Assembly: GCA_016841445.1 (NCBI GenBank)
Contig: JAENZD010000001.1
Location: 1,674,001 to 1,738,000 of the forward strand
DNA: 64,000 nt
Reading direction: 5' to 3'
DNA from: Anaerolineaceae bacterium
GTDB taxonomy: Bacteria > Chloroflexota > Anaerolineae > Anaerolineales > Anaerolineaceae
Below the pieces are notes generated by a model. It worked only from the letters and a program-made list of their open reading frames with translations. It was not told where the DNA came from and did no database searches. Positions 25,306-35,068 of this stretch are shown piece after piece (positions within the stretch are counted from its first letter, which is position 1; the number at the start of each line of letters is the position of its first letter). The position numbers and the translations under genes are program-made.

Positions 25306-27006
25306 TTATGGAGAAAATTGCTCGTCAGGCATTAAATCGGTCCTGACCCACAGAATGATTTCCTGATTCTGGGTGCGTGAATCCCTCGTGATCAGCCAGT
25401 CGAGGTATTCAAAAGGTGTCATTTCTGCCCACAAAGTATTCCTTGACCAGACCAAATCTTGCCCTCGATAGGCATCAGAAATTTCAGGCATACCTTGAAC
25501 ATCTGTGATGATAATACCTGGTTGAGTTTGGGGAGATAAGGCAGGTACAAACCATACCGGATCATAAGCTCTTAGTGCCCAACGCATGCCTGGTTCATCA
25601 AAACCAGAAACGGAGATCTCGATTGGCGGTGTTTGCATTGCGTTCCACGCCAACACCCGGTCAACTGTTATCCTCACCAACGATGTGTGGACCTGTTGCT
25701 CTTCCGGATACCATAATGACGAAGCACCCTCATTGTCAAAACCAGCAGCATTAACGCTGACGGAAATGGATCCTGCTGCAGTGACCAGGAGCAATCCAGC
25801 AATCAAACCGGTTAATGCCGTTGTTTCCGAAGTGCGAAGACTGATCAGCAGGATCACTGCTGTTAATATGATCGCACCGCCCACAATGGCAACCAACAGG
25901 CCAGTCTGATCTGGTTGAGTAACGGTTGGGTTGACCAAAGATCTGAGGGCAAGCAGAACAAATGCCGATATAACAACAACCAATATGGCAGCAGCAGCGA
26001 CGTAGTATTTGTGCGAATCCTTCAGCTTGAAATTTTCATTTACCACCCGTGCAGTCAGGAATATCAAAGGCAGGGTTACCCACACCATATCGGCTGGTTG
26101 GCTGGCGGGATAAAGGAATATGAATATCAAACCTACCAACCACCAGGTTAATAAAAACAAATCTTTTTCATCCCGTGAGATCAATGCTCGCAGCGAACCC
26201 CAGATTCCAAACACGACTGCTGCCAGTGAATACACAAGTAGCGTAAAGGGCAGTAAAAACCGCGGTACGCTGTTGGGTATCAAAAATCCCGTAATAAAGT
26301 CCATAAACCCGGAGAATACACCCGACAGGAGATAGGGGGCTCGGAAGAAACTTGTTCCTATAACAATAAGTGTGATTAAGAAAGCTACACTGGACTGTAC
26401 CCAAAACCGCTTTTTATCTTGGACTGGAGGCAATGATAAACTTTCTGAAACTTCAAATAGCCGCTCAGAAATCAGGATGCTCAAACCAAGAATAAATAGT
26501 CCAATCCAGAAACCAGCACCGCTCATCAAACCCAATGCAAGGCTCAGTCCCAGTAAAACAGGTTTGCGGTCAATAAAAAAACCGGCAGCCAGCACCAGGA
26601 ACACGACTGCACTCATCGGGGATCCCAAAATCCGAGAAAGGCCAACCATCTCTGGTGTGATCGCTAAGAAAAATGAAGCAACGATAGCACCTTTGAGCCC
26701 GATATGTTTTCTGAATAAAACCGGGATTAAGACGATCAAGGAGCCAAATAATGCATTCCAAAACCGGGCAAGGAAATTTCCGTTCTCAAAAACAAAAAAA
26801 CTGAAACCCGTTAGTCCAACAATTGCTGGAAAAGAACCCACTGTTCCTTCTGAGCCTTCAGCAGCTCCTTGAGCTTGCAGGGCAATTTCCGCTTCCATAT
26901 TGCTTAATGGATTTGATCCCAACCCAACCAAACGAAAAGCAGCAGCAAGGACAATTGCTGCAAAGAATAACCAGATGTATTTTTTCTCATTCGAAGCAGA
27001 TATCAT
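25306..27006 (-). CDS. GT39-like polytopic membrane protein
   Basis: The 566-aa protein has an N-terminal helix followed by RLVGLGSNPLSNMEAEIALQA, then about a dozen hydrophobic segments to near residue 430. A C-terminal soluble domain of about 130 residues follows. The overall plan is that of dolichyl-phosphate-mannose/ArnT-type glycosyltransferases (GT39/GT83). The first extracytoplasmic loop holds an acidic residue pair (NMEAE) instead of the usual DE. If active, it would transfer a sugar from a polyprenyl-phosphate donor to an acceptor outside the membrane. It is third in line behind the DUF2298 genes (29-bp gap), which suggests a common role. Confidence 0.6.
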   Translation of the reverse strand: MISASNEKKYIWLFFAAIVLAAAFRLVGLGSNPLSNMEAEIALQAQGAAEGSEGTVGSFPAIVGLTGFSFFVFENGNFLARFWNALFGSLIVLIPVLFRKHIGLKGAIVASFFLAITPEMVGLSRILGSPMSAVVFLVLAAGFFIDRKPVLLGLSLALGLMSGAGFWIGLFILGLSILISERLFEVSESLSLPPVQDKKRFWVQSSVAFLITLIVIGTSFFRAPYLLSGVFSGFMDFITGFLIPNSVPRFLLPFTLLVYSLAAVVFGIWGSLRALISRDEKDLFLLTWWLVGLIFIFLYPASQPADMVWVTLPLIFLTARVVNENFKLKDSHKYYVAAAAILVVVISAFVLLALRSLVNPTVTQPDQTGLLVAIVGGAIILTAVILLISLRTSETTALTGLIAGLLLVTAAGSISVSVNAAGFDNEGASSLWYPEEQQVHTSLVRITVDRVLAWNAMQTPPIEISVSGFDEPGMRWALRAYDPVWFVPALSPQTQPGIIITDVQGMPEISDAYRGQDLVWSRNTLWAEMTPFEYLDWLITRDSRTQNQEIILWVRTDLMPDEQFSP

Positions 27007-27035
27007 GGGGTCAATTCTAATCTCAAGAACTCAAT

Positions 27036-29705
27036 TTAATCAATATTCAAATGGTAAATTGTGACGTTTCCTTGTGTAAAGTACAGCTCCATATTTTGAC
27101 GCAATTTTTCTTCCTCAAGATGATAGGTCGCGCGCTCCAAATCACCGATATAAATATACTCGATATTGTACTGATCGATCACCGCTTTTGCACTTTCCCA
27201 ATCATGCGTTTCGTAGAGCAGTGCAATATCAGATGGCCTTGTGCCAATTTCTTCATCCCCTCCCCGCCACTGCACCTCATGATACTGCCAGCCAAGGACA
27301 GTTGGCATCCCGCTGAGCATGGACACACGGGCATAGCTGGAATAATCCCCACCATCGGAACCAACCGCCTCAACGATCACAGCATTCCCGTCACCAAAAA
27401 GCGTTTCCACCGCCAACATCAATGCTGGATCTCTCTGTTGATAATATGCACTGCCGTCCAATGTCCATTGAGAAAAATCCTTAAATCCATCCGCTCGAGT
27501 CGGGATAGCTCGCAGAGGATAAAAAAGCCCAATCCCCAGAAGATAAATGATTACAACCCTTAAAATAATATCCCTGCGTCTTTGAGAAATTGAATAAATC
27601 AGGATAAACAACAAGTAAATGCCCCAAACACCCCACAACCAATCCAACCAATAAAAACCAAAACCGGTATTTCCCTCAGTTTCAATGGCTGGTGCCGGTA
27701 CAAAAATCGTCAGGACGAGCACCAGTACGGTAATCAATACAGCCTGATAAATCAATATGCGGGGCCAACCAAAACGATCGTCAGCCCGTCTGCGGAAAAT
27801 GCCCCCGATGATAAAAGCACCTGCCAGGGACCATAAGACCCAGGTTTGGAAATAGAACTTGAAGATGGTGTTCATTCTCGTACCAAAATTATCCAATAAA
27901 TAGACATATTCCGGTACAAGCGTTAGCAAAACACCCCACAGGATCAATAAAATGACAAATGAATGAACGGCATCCATCTTTTTGCCTCGATTTTCAGGTT
28001 GTGCAAAGAGAGAAATCAGGGAGATAACCAGCATTGCAATAAGTAATAAGCTGGTACCGGGATGCATTAATCTCGTTTTCAATGTCTCCCACAACAAATC
28101 ACCCCCGTTTATCCCTGACGCGCCCAGATTTGTCGTAAAAAGATCACCTAATCCTTCCAAACGGACAGCGACCAGTGACATAGCCACATTCAGGATCAAC
28201 AATAAAATGATCAGTCCCGCGCTGAACAGTAGGGCTCTTTTCATCCCCTTATATGAAAAGCTGCGAGTCAAACACCAGGCCAAATACCCGCTGATCGGGA
28301 TCAGAAGGATCCCAAACATCACCCAGAACTGACCTCCTCGGGTGATGAAAACCATACTGGGCAAAATACCAGCAGCCTGTGAAGAAAAATCCTGAAAGAA
28401 GGGCAGGAAAAAAACAAAGCCAACGAAACCTATTGCTAATCCAAAGGCGAGGAATTCAAACAGGTGTCTGATATTCCAGCCCTGTTCACCAACGGTTTTC
28501 AGGGTCAGCACAGCCGCAAACAATGCCGCGTAGATTGGCCAATCCCAGGTATTTAGAAACGCCAGTGAACCGATCAATCCCGAAAACAAAATAAAACGTC
28601 CCGGATGGATGGGCAATTTGATCTTCCATAATTGCCAGGATTCAGACCTGACCGAAATAAACACGTCAAATATCAATCCAATGGCTAGTAAAACAAAAGG
28701 CATCGCCAAAACATGTGGATGAAGATCCCCCAATACGAAGGAAAAATTCGGAAATTCATCAATAATTTCAATGGTTTCCCCGGCTAAATCCCTGTCCTGA
28801 AGAACTCGGGAAGCGTTCCACCAGGATACAGTCCTGGATGTTTGAGGTTGCCACTGGAACGGTTGTGCGGGAGGGTCAGTCAAACCGCGTAAATCCATCC
28901 AGCCCCAGAACCGGGATTCATAAACAGCACCATTTGAATGTTTCCAAAACAGTCCCCGAGCATTGAGGATTTCAAAGAATCCATAAGCATTTCCCAATAA
29001 CAAGATCAGGATTGGTGCTATTGCAGCCCATCGCAGCATCCAACTTTGAATTTTTCTTTTTTTATCCCTGTGTTTATCTGACCAAACCGTAAACAGGTCA
29101 ACAGTCAAGCAATATGCTGATGACGCAATCATTTCAAACCACAGTGACTGGGATAGATTGAATGCAATTGCTGACGCTGTACCGGTCAGACGTGTTATCA
29201 TCGCTACAAGTACATAACCAAAGTAGTAATAGGAGATAGTGTAACCGGACAACCAGGGGTCATAAGGTGGAAAGCCTTCAGAACGAAGGACGGCATTTAA
29301 AAACGCAAATTCCATCGGTTTTTCTGTGCCAACGATATCGGGTGAGAACCCTCTGAAGAATGTAAAAGCAAGGAAAGAGATGATAAAAACCAGCTCAACA
29401 CCCAGGATCAACTTCCATTGGGATTTTACCCACTGCCATTTTTGCTTAAATCCCTTACGCAATCCAAAGTAGATGGAAACACCCAGCAAAATACAAAGGA
29501 CAATACTCTGGCTGAGCAGATCATTCGAAAGAATCTTCACGGAGACAGACAACCAATAAAAATACCCCCATATCAACAATCCCAATATCCGGCTAAAGGC
29601 ATAGCCTTTCGTTGGTAAATTATGAAAGATTTTCGATGTGAGGGGAATAACCATCCAGCCTATCAATGACGAGCCCAGGTACCACAGCAGGATGGTAAAC
29701 ACCAT
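27036..29705 (-). CDS. DUF2298 giant membrane protein
   Basis: The 889-aa polytopic protein has about 20 hydrophobic segments. The DUF2298 core is clear: GTEKPMEFAFLNAVLRSEGF followed by PPYDPWLSG and SYYYFGY (about residues 130-170), then LGDLHPHVLAMPFVLLAIG near 320. A C-terminal region has MLSGMPTVLGWQYHEVQWRG. This family, often annotated 'YYY membrane protein', is found in Chloroflexota and archaea and has been linked to GT-C-type glycosyltransferases, but its reaction is unproven. The conserved EKPM-D/E-F and DxH motifs suggest an active site facing outward. Its ATG overlaps the stop of the upstream 1787-aa gene at position 29705, so the two are translationally coupled. It is paralogous to the C-terminal half of that gene. 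Confidence 0.8.
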   Translation of the reverse strand: MVFTILLWYLGSSLIGWMVIPLTSKIFHNLPTKGYAFSRILGLLIWGYFYWLSVSVKILSNDLLSQSIVLCILLGVSIYFGLRKGFKQKWQWVKSQWKLILGVELVFIISFLAFTFFRGFSPDIVGTEKPMEFAFLNAVLRSEGFPPYDPWLSGYTISYYYFGYVLVAMITRLTGTASAIAFNLSQSLWFEMIASSAYCLTVDLFTVWSDKHRDKKRKIQSWMLRWAAIAPILILLLGNAYGFFEILNARGLFWKHSNGAVYESRFWGWMDLRGLTDPPAQPFQWQPQTSRTVSWWNASRVLQDRDLAGETIEIIDEFPNFSFVLGDLHPHVLAMPFVLLAIGLIFDVFISVRSESWQLWKIKLPIHPGRFILFSGLIGSLAFLNTWDWPIYAALFAAVLTLKTVGEQGWNIRHLFEFLAFGLAIGFVGFVFFLPFFQDFSSQAAGILPSMVFITRGGQFWVMFGILLIPISGYLAWCLTRSFSYKGMKRALLFSAGLIILLLILNVAMSLVAVRLEGLGDLFTTNLGASGINGGDLLWETLKTRLMHPGTSLLLIAMLVISLISLFAQPENRGKKMDAVHSFVILLILWGVLLTLVPEYVYLLDNFGTRMNTIFKFYFQTWVLWSLAGAFIIGGIFRRRADDRFGWPRILIYQAVLITVLVLVLTIFVPAPAIETEGNTGFGFYWLDWLWGVWGIYLLFILIYSISQRRRDIILRVVIIYLLGIGLFYPLRAIPTRADGFKDFSQWTLDGSAYYQQRDPALMLAVETLFGDGNAVIVEAVGSDGGDYSSYARVSMLSGMPTVLGWQYHEVQWRGGDEEIGTRPSDIALLYETHDWESAKAVIDQYNIEYIYIGDLERATYHLEEEKLRQNMELYFTQGNVTIYHLNID

Positions 29706-32700
29706 TATTTTATAACCTCATAGATGATGGTGCTGCCCTGGTGATAAACTTCATCCCAAAGCTGTCCTTCAAATGCAGAAAATTTATCCAATCCCACGCC
29801 TGGGTAGAAGATCCGCTCTAACTGACCCACCACGATGTATGAAACATCATTTTCTTCCAGGAAATCGATGACATAAGAGATGTCTTCTGTATTGTAAAAT
29901 AAATTAACCGAATCCACCCGCTCCTGGACAATATTGCTCATCAGGATGGCCCGTTGCTGTCGCTGATGCCAGTTCCAACCCACCACCCCGGGTAAACCTG
30001 TGTAGATGGTGAAACGGTTTCCCCAGCGGTATTCATAAGCCTGCCCCTCAAGGATCACAGGAGAACCTTCAATGTTTTCCTGCATCCACAATATTGCATC
30101 ATAATCTTCAACCAACTGCATCTCATACCCCAGGTCGTAAAAAGTCGCCTCCTGCATATATGCCATGCCATCCAAAGTGTTGGGCGCGTCGGGTGCCATC
30201 CGGTCTCGAATTTTGTCAGCTGTTCCCATGACAGTGAACAGTAGCGCAGAAATCACCAGGCAAAACAGGCTCGTTTGCCAGATGAATAGCAAAGCATTAT
30301 TCCAAAAACGAAAGGACTTGATCAACCAGATCAAGCAAACACCGCTGGAGAGTGCAAACATTACCCAGGCTTGTAAATAGAACTTGAAAACAGTATTCAT
30401 CCGCCCGATATCACCAGGCAGATAAATGAATTCAACAACCAGCGTCAACGTAACTGCTGCACCGATCATGAACAGCAAAAATCGCCGGCCGTCTGAGCGA
30501 CCGGATCTCAACATCAGGATCACAGACCAGACACCGATTGGGAGAGCAATCAAAGCAACATTAATATCAGAAACGAGGAAGATCACCAAAACAATAACGA
30601 ATAAAATCAGGCCTGCAAGGATCCATGTCAGGTGAGGTTTCAGCTTTTTCAAAGAAGATGCAGGTGTGGTTTTTAACCAGTGATAGGTTTCCCAGGCCAT
30701 CCACCCAATAATGATGAACAAGAACAAACCCCAGTGTGTAAAATACGAACCAAGCGGGGTCCGGGTGCCTTTCCATACCTCGATCTGGTTATAGCCCTGG
30801 CCGTACCAGTATGCAAATGGTTGATAAAGAAAAATGGCTAACAAGATCAGTCCAGAAGCTGCCAGAATTGCCAGGATGATCTTCTTGATCCAAAGAATGG
30901 CTACGGTTTTATTTTTTCGTTTTGGATGGAAGTTCTTTATGACACTGTATAAGATGACAAGCGCAGCTAACACGCTGTAAGTATAAAAATCCCAGGTATT
31001 GGTAGGGCGAAGTGCACCAATCACCATCGCGCCCAAAAAGAATCCTGCTGCGGTTCCCAGCCATTTGAGGTGACCATCAGCTTCACCCCACCGGGCTTTC
31101 CGTAATACGACTGAAAGGCTCCAGCTTATTGCAAATACAGTAATGGGGAACGCAATCAGGTGGGCATGTGGGTCACCATATATGAATGTAAAGAATGGGA
31201 ACTCCGTGATCGGTTCCCCCGGGATAACCCGGCTGGGATACCAGTACCAATCTCCCGGATAAAACGGCATGGGTGTTCCCTGCAAAAATTGTCTGAATCC
31301 CTGGAAAGCCCAGGTAATTTTTTGAATGAATCCTGCCTCATCAATTGCTAATCCGCCTGATGCTAGCCGTTGGAATCCATCGAGGATCAGCCTCACCGTG
31401 CCAAGGTTGCCCAACACAGCCAGTCCAATCGCAGTGAACAGGCCAGCCCAAAACGCCAGTCCAAACAAACGCTGCTTCTCATCTTTCCCCCACTTGAGTG
31501 CCCTTGAACGGGGAATTCCTTTGAACAGGTTCCAGCCGACTGAGAACCCACCCAGGATCAATAAGCTGTACCAGATTGGCAGGATGATGTTATAGGCAGT
31601 CGCCGGGATGATCCCCAATAATTTGATTGGAACCCCAATAATCACAAACCCGTAGTAATAGTAATTGATATACCCACCTGCAAACCATGGGTCGTATGGC
31701 GGGAAAGTCGTGCTCTTAAGCACTGCATTCAAATAAGAGAAATCCATCGGTTTCTCGCCACCCTTATAAGGATGCCAAAGGTCCGGATTACCCAAACGGA
31801 TCAATAAGAATGCAATGAATGCGATGAATGCCAAAGCCTCAATCACGAGGTAGTACCGCCAGTTGTTTTTAATTTCCTGCCTGAGTGTTTTTCGTTGGAT
31901 GATGATCAGGGTGATGGCAAGAAAGATCAGCCCAAGTAAAACCAGGAGGATCGTCCCTTTTGTAAAAGGAACACCGAAGGAACCTAGCAGCCAGACCACG
32001 AGTGCAAGCAGCAGTAAACCAGCTAATTTTGATATGGGATAGCCGCGATCAGCCAACCCCGGCATCGCCAGCCTGACAAGTGGGTAAGCGATCAGACCCA
32101 TCAATAAAACAAACAGGTAAAAAACGATCACTGCAACAGGTTGGGAGGTGTTGATCATGCTTTCTCTGTCGAATAGCTCTGACCATGTACCGTTTTCCCG
32201 CTGCTCTTCTAAACGGTCTTCAGGCAGCATCAGGTTATATCTTGGCTCGTACAACTGATCAGTACCCGGACCTTGATAGCTATCCGCCTCACCCGGGGTG
32301 AAATAAACCACTTTGGTCAAATCGACAGAACGCAAAATCTCACGTACTTTGATCGGGTCGTAAGAACTGGATTTCTTAAAGATCAAAACTTTGGGATGAT
32401 CATAAACCGTGAAGGCTTCTTCAGCAAACTGCGAGTTGAATTCAAACGGTCCAAACTGTGGGTTTGAATCGAACGTTTCTACCAGTTCAAAGCCCAGGTT
32501 GCCTTCAAACATGCCTGTTTCTGCCACGCTGTAGCACCAGGTCACTTCTTGATCATCCGGGCAGCCAAGCAATTCCCGGTAGTAAGTCGTGGTCAGCAAA
32601 TACCGTTCAGGCACGCGTGTCGTGGTCCCCCATTGGCGGCTGGAGGTCATAAAGATGTAATCTGCTGAATCCAGGTTCGACTCGAATTTCCCCAGTTTCA

Positions 32701-35068
32701 GCGCGTCATCCGCCCAATACATTTCAAAATTCACATCTCCACGGTAAATCCCCCCGCTTTCACTATAAGGACTGAATCCATCTACCGGGTAAGGGATCGC
32801 ATCATCCCAACTGCTCTCATGCGCAGGGGTTGGAGCGTGAAGGACCAAACGAGCATCTTCAGTACTCGTGGATAATGTTACCGATAATGTCTGACCCGCC
32901 TCAACCAAAACCGGTTGATCTAAATCAAAAACCGTGGATGACCCACGAACATCATCTACAGGTTCAAATGCAGACCTTAGTGTCACATTGGCTGATGTTT
33001 CTTCCCGGCCCATTACGGACAGTTCGATCGTCAGGTCTTTCAATCCACTCCCACCCGCCAGGTCAACAACGTAAGGCACTTCAACCGAAGTGATTGCGCC
33101 GGTTTCAACAACCTGGACATCCATCCTGTAGGGTTGGTCCAATCGAACGCTTTGCATGATTCGGGGCAGAGGGCTATCCAGCGTCATACCTTCATCAGTC
33201 ATAATAGAGACTGTGGGTGACCCATTCAACAGCAAGGTCGTGTTCTCGCTCAATAACCCAAGCTTTAGATAATTGAGGTGATCCTTTTCGATTGGGATTG
33301 CTGGTTCAAAGAAAAACGTATACGAGGTGCCCCGCCACTCATTTTCCGTTGACGGGAATGTACTCTCGATCAAAGATGCGGCAAGCGGTAATTCCAGGTC
33401 TTCAGGGGAATAAACCGACAAAATTACATTTTTATTGATATCAGCCTGGGATTGGTCCAGGATGTACGGGAAGGTCACTGATTGAATGATCCCATCACTG
33501 GCAGCAATGAAAGGCTGGCTGAAAGGCTCTGTGTCGCTGAGGGTTTCCCCAGCACGATACGGCAGCGGCTGCAAGAATGGACCACCATCGGTTTGCAAAG
33601 TCAATGTCAGCGCACCTGGGATGTTCTGATAGATCCAGCGGCTGGCAGCAATTCGAGTGTGCTGCCGGACATAGATCCTTGAAAATGAGAACGCCCATAA
33701 CGACGTTACCAGGACAACGAAGATAGAAAAAATGATTCCCACGAAGCGGATCAGTTTCGGCTTGATCTTAATGAATCTTAAATTTATTTGTTTTTGAGCT
33801 GTGATCAACTTGATCAACCCCCAGGCAGCAAATATCGCCAACGAAGGGTAGATCAGCATCTGGTAGCGCATTGAACGTACCCAGGAAAAAGATTGCCAGA
33901 TGAAATAAAGCCCGGTGAAAAGCCAAAGGGGCAAATGCCGCTGCCAGCTTTTCTTCCGCAGGATCTGCCAACCCATCCCAAGGAAGGATACCCAGGCGAT
34001 CAAACCCAGCGGCCAACCCAAGCCCCAAGCGGTCAGGTTTTGCCACGAAAACGTGATAGGTCGTCTTGCCCACTGCAGCGCTGGCGGAAAATCCACATCG
34101 CCAGATGCCTGGATCCTCAGGTTCTGGAGGCTCGACCACCAGTTATCATCGATCCCCATATTGAAAAACCCGGGGCCATCAAAGGCATATGGCTGCCCGA
34201 TTCGGAATATCAAAAAGCTGACAAGAGCAGCCACAGCCAGGTTTCTGAGGATGAGGAGGATTGCTGTTCCTCGTTTTTCCGGGTCAATCTTCATCAAATG
34301 CACCCATTCCACCAAAGGCAAGATGAGCGCGAAGACGACCGCGTTGATCTTGGAAGCGGCAGCCGCTCCCAGACCAACACCAAAAAGAAGATAGGGCGCA
34401 AGTTCCAGTAATAATTTACCTGTCTTCGTTAGTCTTGATGACTTTTCAAGGTCTGGATCGTCTGACTCGTTTTGAATCTCACCTTCATGTGGAAAAGGCT
34501 TCCTTTTCAATGCCCAAACTGCCCCAAGTACGGCTGCCATCGCGAAGGTATTTGCAGCAGTATCTACGGTGGCGAAATGTGAAAGCTGGATGGGCAGCAC
34601 TGCCAGCGCATAAAATGCAGCTCCCAGCAGTCCAACCCATTTCTTGTACAGTTTCGTTCCAATGGCATAAACGAGGAGAATCGAAAGAATATCAAACACC
34701 GCTGAAACCCGTCGCCCTAACAGCGTGATAGCATTGTAATCTGTCTGTCCAAGCGCTTCACCCAGGTAACGGGTGATGAAGATTGGCAAAGTCCCATACA
34801 CAAAGAAGGTATGCCCTCTGTTGGCTGGATTAAGGCTGGATTCTGCCGTGTTGAAGTATTCTATGGGATTATCAACTGGAGATATAGATACCTGCACCAG
34901 GCTGAGAAAACGCTCATCCGGATGCATATGCTGGTTTTCATCCCAATTTCCGCCAACCAACCGCAGAAAGCCACCACCTGCAAGTATCCCCACCAGAAGG
35001 ATTAAATTAAGAACCTGCTTCCAGGTGATTCTTTTCAATAAAGACTTGCCATTATTCTGCGTTGACAT
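29705..35068 (-). CDS. GT39-like glycosyltransferase fused to DUF2298 (1787 aa)
   Basis: The N-terminal part (about 1-460) is a multi-helix GT39/PMT-like module, with HPDERFLSLV in the first outer loop and about ten hydrophobic helices. A long, mostly hydrophilic, beta-rich section (about 465-975) carries repeated jelly-roll-like stretches such as VVETGAITSVEVPYVVDLAG and is predicted to lie outside the membrane. The C-terminal part (about 980-1787) is a full DUF2298 module with GGEKPMDFSYLNAVLKST, PPYDPWFAGG, NYYYYGF and YGDPHAHLIAFP. The fusion suggests donor handling and sugar transfer in one chain. Both ends overlap neighbours by 1 bp-type stop/start junctions. Function is inferred from family context only. 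Confidence 0.75.
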   Translation of the reverse strand: MSTQNNGKSLLKRITWKQVLNLILLVGILAGGGFLRLVGGNWDENQHMHPDERFLSLVQVSISPVDNPIEYFNTAESSLNPANRGHTFFVYGTLPIFITRYLGEALGQTDYNAITLLGRRVSAVFDILSILLVYAIGTKLYKKWVGLLGAAFYALAVLPIQLSHFATVDTAANTFAMAAVLGAVWALKRKPFPHEGEIQNESDDPDLEKSSRLTKTGKLLLELAPYLLFGVGLGAAAASKINAVVFALILPLVEWVHLMKIDPEKRGTAILLILRNLAVAALVSFLIFRIGQPYAFDGPGFFNMGIDDNWWSSLQNLRIQASGDVDFPPALQWARRPITFSWQNLTAWGLGWPLGLIAWVSFLGMGWQILRKKSWQRHLPLWLFTGLYFIWQSFSWVRSMRYQMLIYPSLAIFAAWGLIKLITAQKQINLRFIKIKPKLIRFVGIIFSIFVVLVTSLWAFSFSRIYVRQHTRIAASRWIYQNIPGALTLTLQTDGGPFLQPLPYRAGETLSDTEPFSQPFIAASDGIIQSVTFPYILDQSQADINKNVILSVYSPEDLELPLAASLIESTFPSTENEWRGTSYTFFFEPAIPIEKDHLNYLKLGLLSENTTLLLNGSPTVSIMTDEGMTLDSPLPRIMQSVRLDQPYRMDVQVVETGAITSVEVPYVVDLAGGSGLKDLTIELSVMGREETSANVTLRSAFEPVDDVRGSSTVFDLDQPVLVEAGQTLSVTLSTSTEDARLVLHAPTPAHESSWDDAIPYPVDGFSPYSESGGIYRGDVNFEMYWADDALKLGKFESNLDSADYIFMTSSRQWGTTTRVPERYLLTTTYYRELLGCPDDQEVTWCYSVAETGMFEGNLGFELVETFDSNPQFGPFEFNSQFAEEAFTVYDHPKVLIFKKSSSYDPIKVREILRSVDLTKVVYFTPGEADSYQGPGTDQLYEPRYNLMLPEDRLEEQRENGTWSELFDRESMINTSQPVAVIVFYLFVLLMGLIAYPLVRLAMPGLADRGYPISKLAGLLLLALVVWLLGSFGVPFTKGTILLVLLGLIFLAITLIIIQRKTLRQEIKNNWRYYLVIEALAFIAFIAFLLIRLGNPDLWHPYKGGEKPMDFSYLNAVLKSTTFPPYDPWFAGGYINYYYYGFVIIGVPIKLLGIIPATAYNIILPIWYSLLILGGFSVGWNLFKGIPRSRALKWGKDEKQRLFGLAFWAGLFTAIGLAVLGNLGTVRLILDGFQRLASGGLAIDEAGFIQKITWAFQGFRQFLQGTPMPFYPGDWYWYPSRVIPGEPITEFPFFTFIYGDPHAHLIAFPITVFAISWSLSVVLRKARWGEADGHLKWLGTAAGFFLGAMVIGALRPTNTWDFYTYSVLAALVILYSVIKNFHPKRKNKTVAILWIKKIILAILAASGLILLAIFLYQPFAYWYGQGYNQIEVWKGTRTPLGSYFTHWGLFLFIIIGWMAWETYHWLKTTPASSLKKLKPHLTWILAGLILFVIVLVIFLVSDINVALIALPIGVWSVILMLRSGRSDGRRFLLFMIGAAVTLTLVVEFIYLPGDIGRMNTVFKFYLQAWVMFALSSGVCLIWLIKSFRFWNNALLFIWQTSLFCLVISALLFTVMGTADKIRDRMAPDAPNTLDGMAYMQEATFYDLGYEMQLVEDYDAILWMQENIEGSPVILEGQAYEYRWGNRFTIYTGLPGVVGWNWHQRQQRAILMSNIVQERVDSVNLFYNTEDISYVIDFLEENDVSYIVVGQLERIFYPGVGLDKFSAFEGQLWDEVYHQGSTIIYEVIK

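Noticed and set aside
26372-26872. 166-aa frame opposite the GT39-like gene
   Set aside because: Antisense of hydrophobic codons; no start signal or family match.
33893-34411. 172- and 159-aa frames opposite the 1787-aa gene
   Set aside because: Shadow frames on the opposite strand of a conserved membrane-protein gene.
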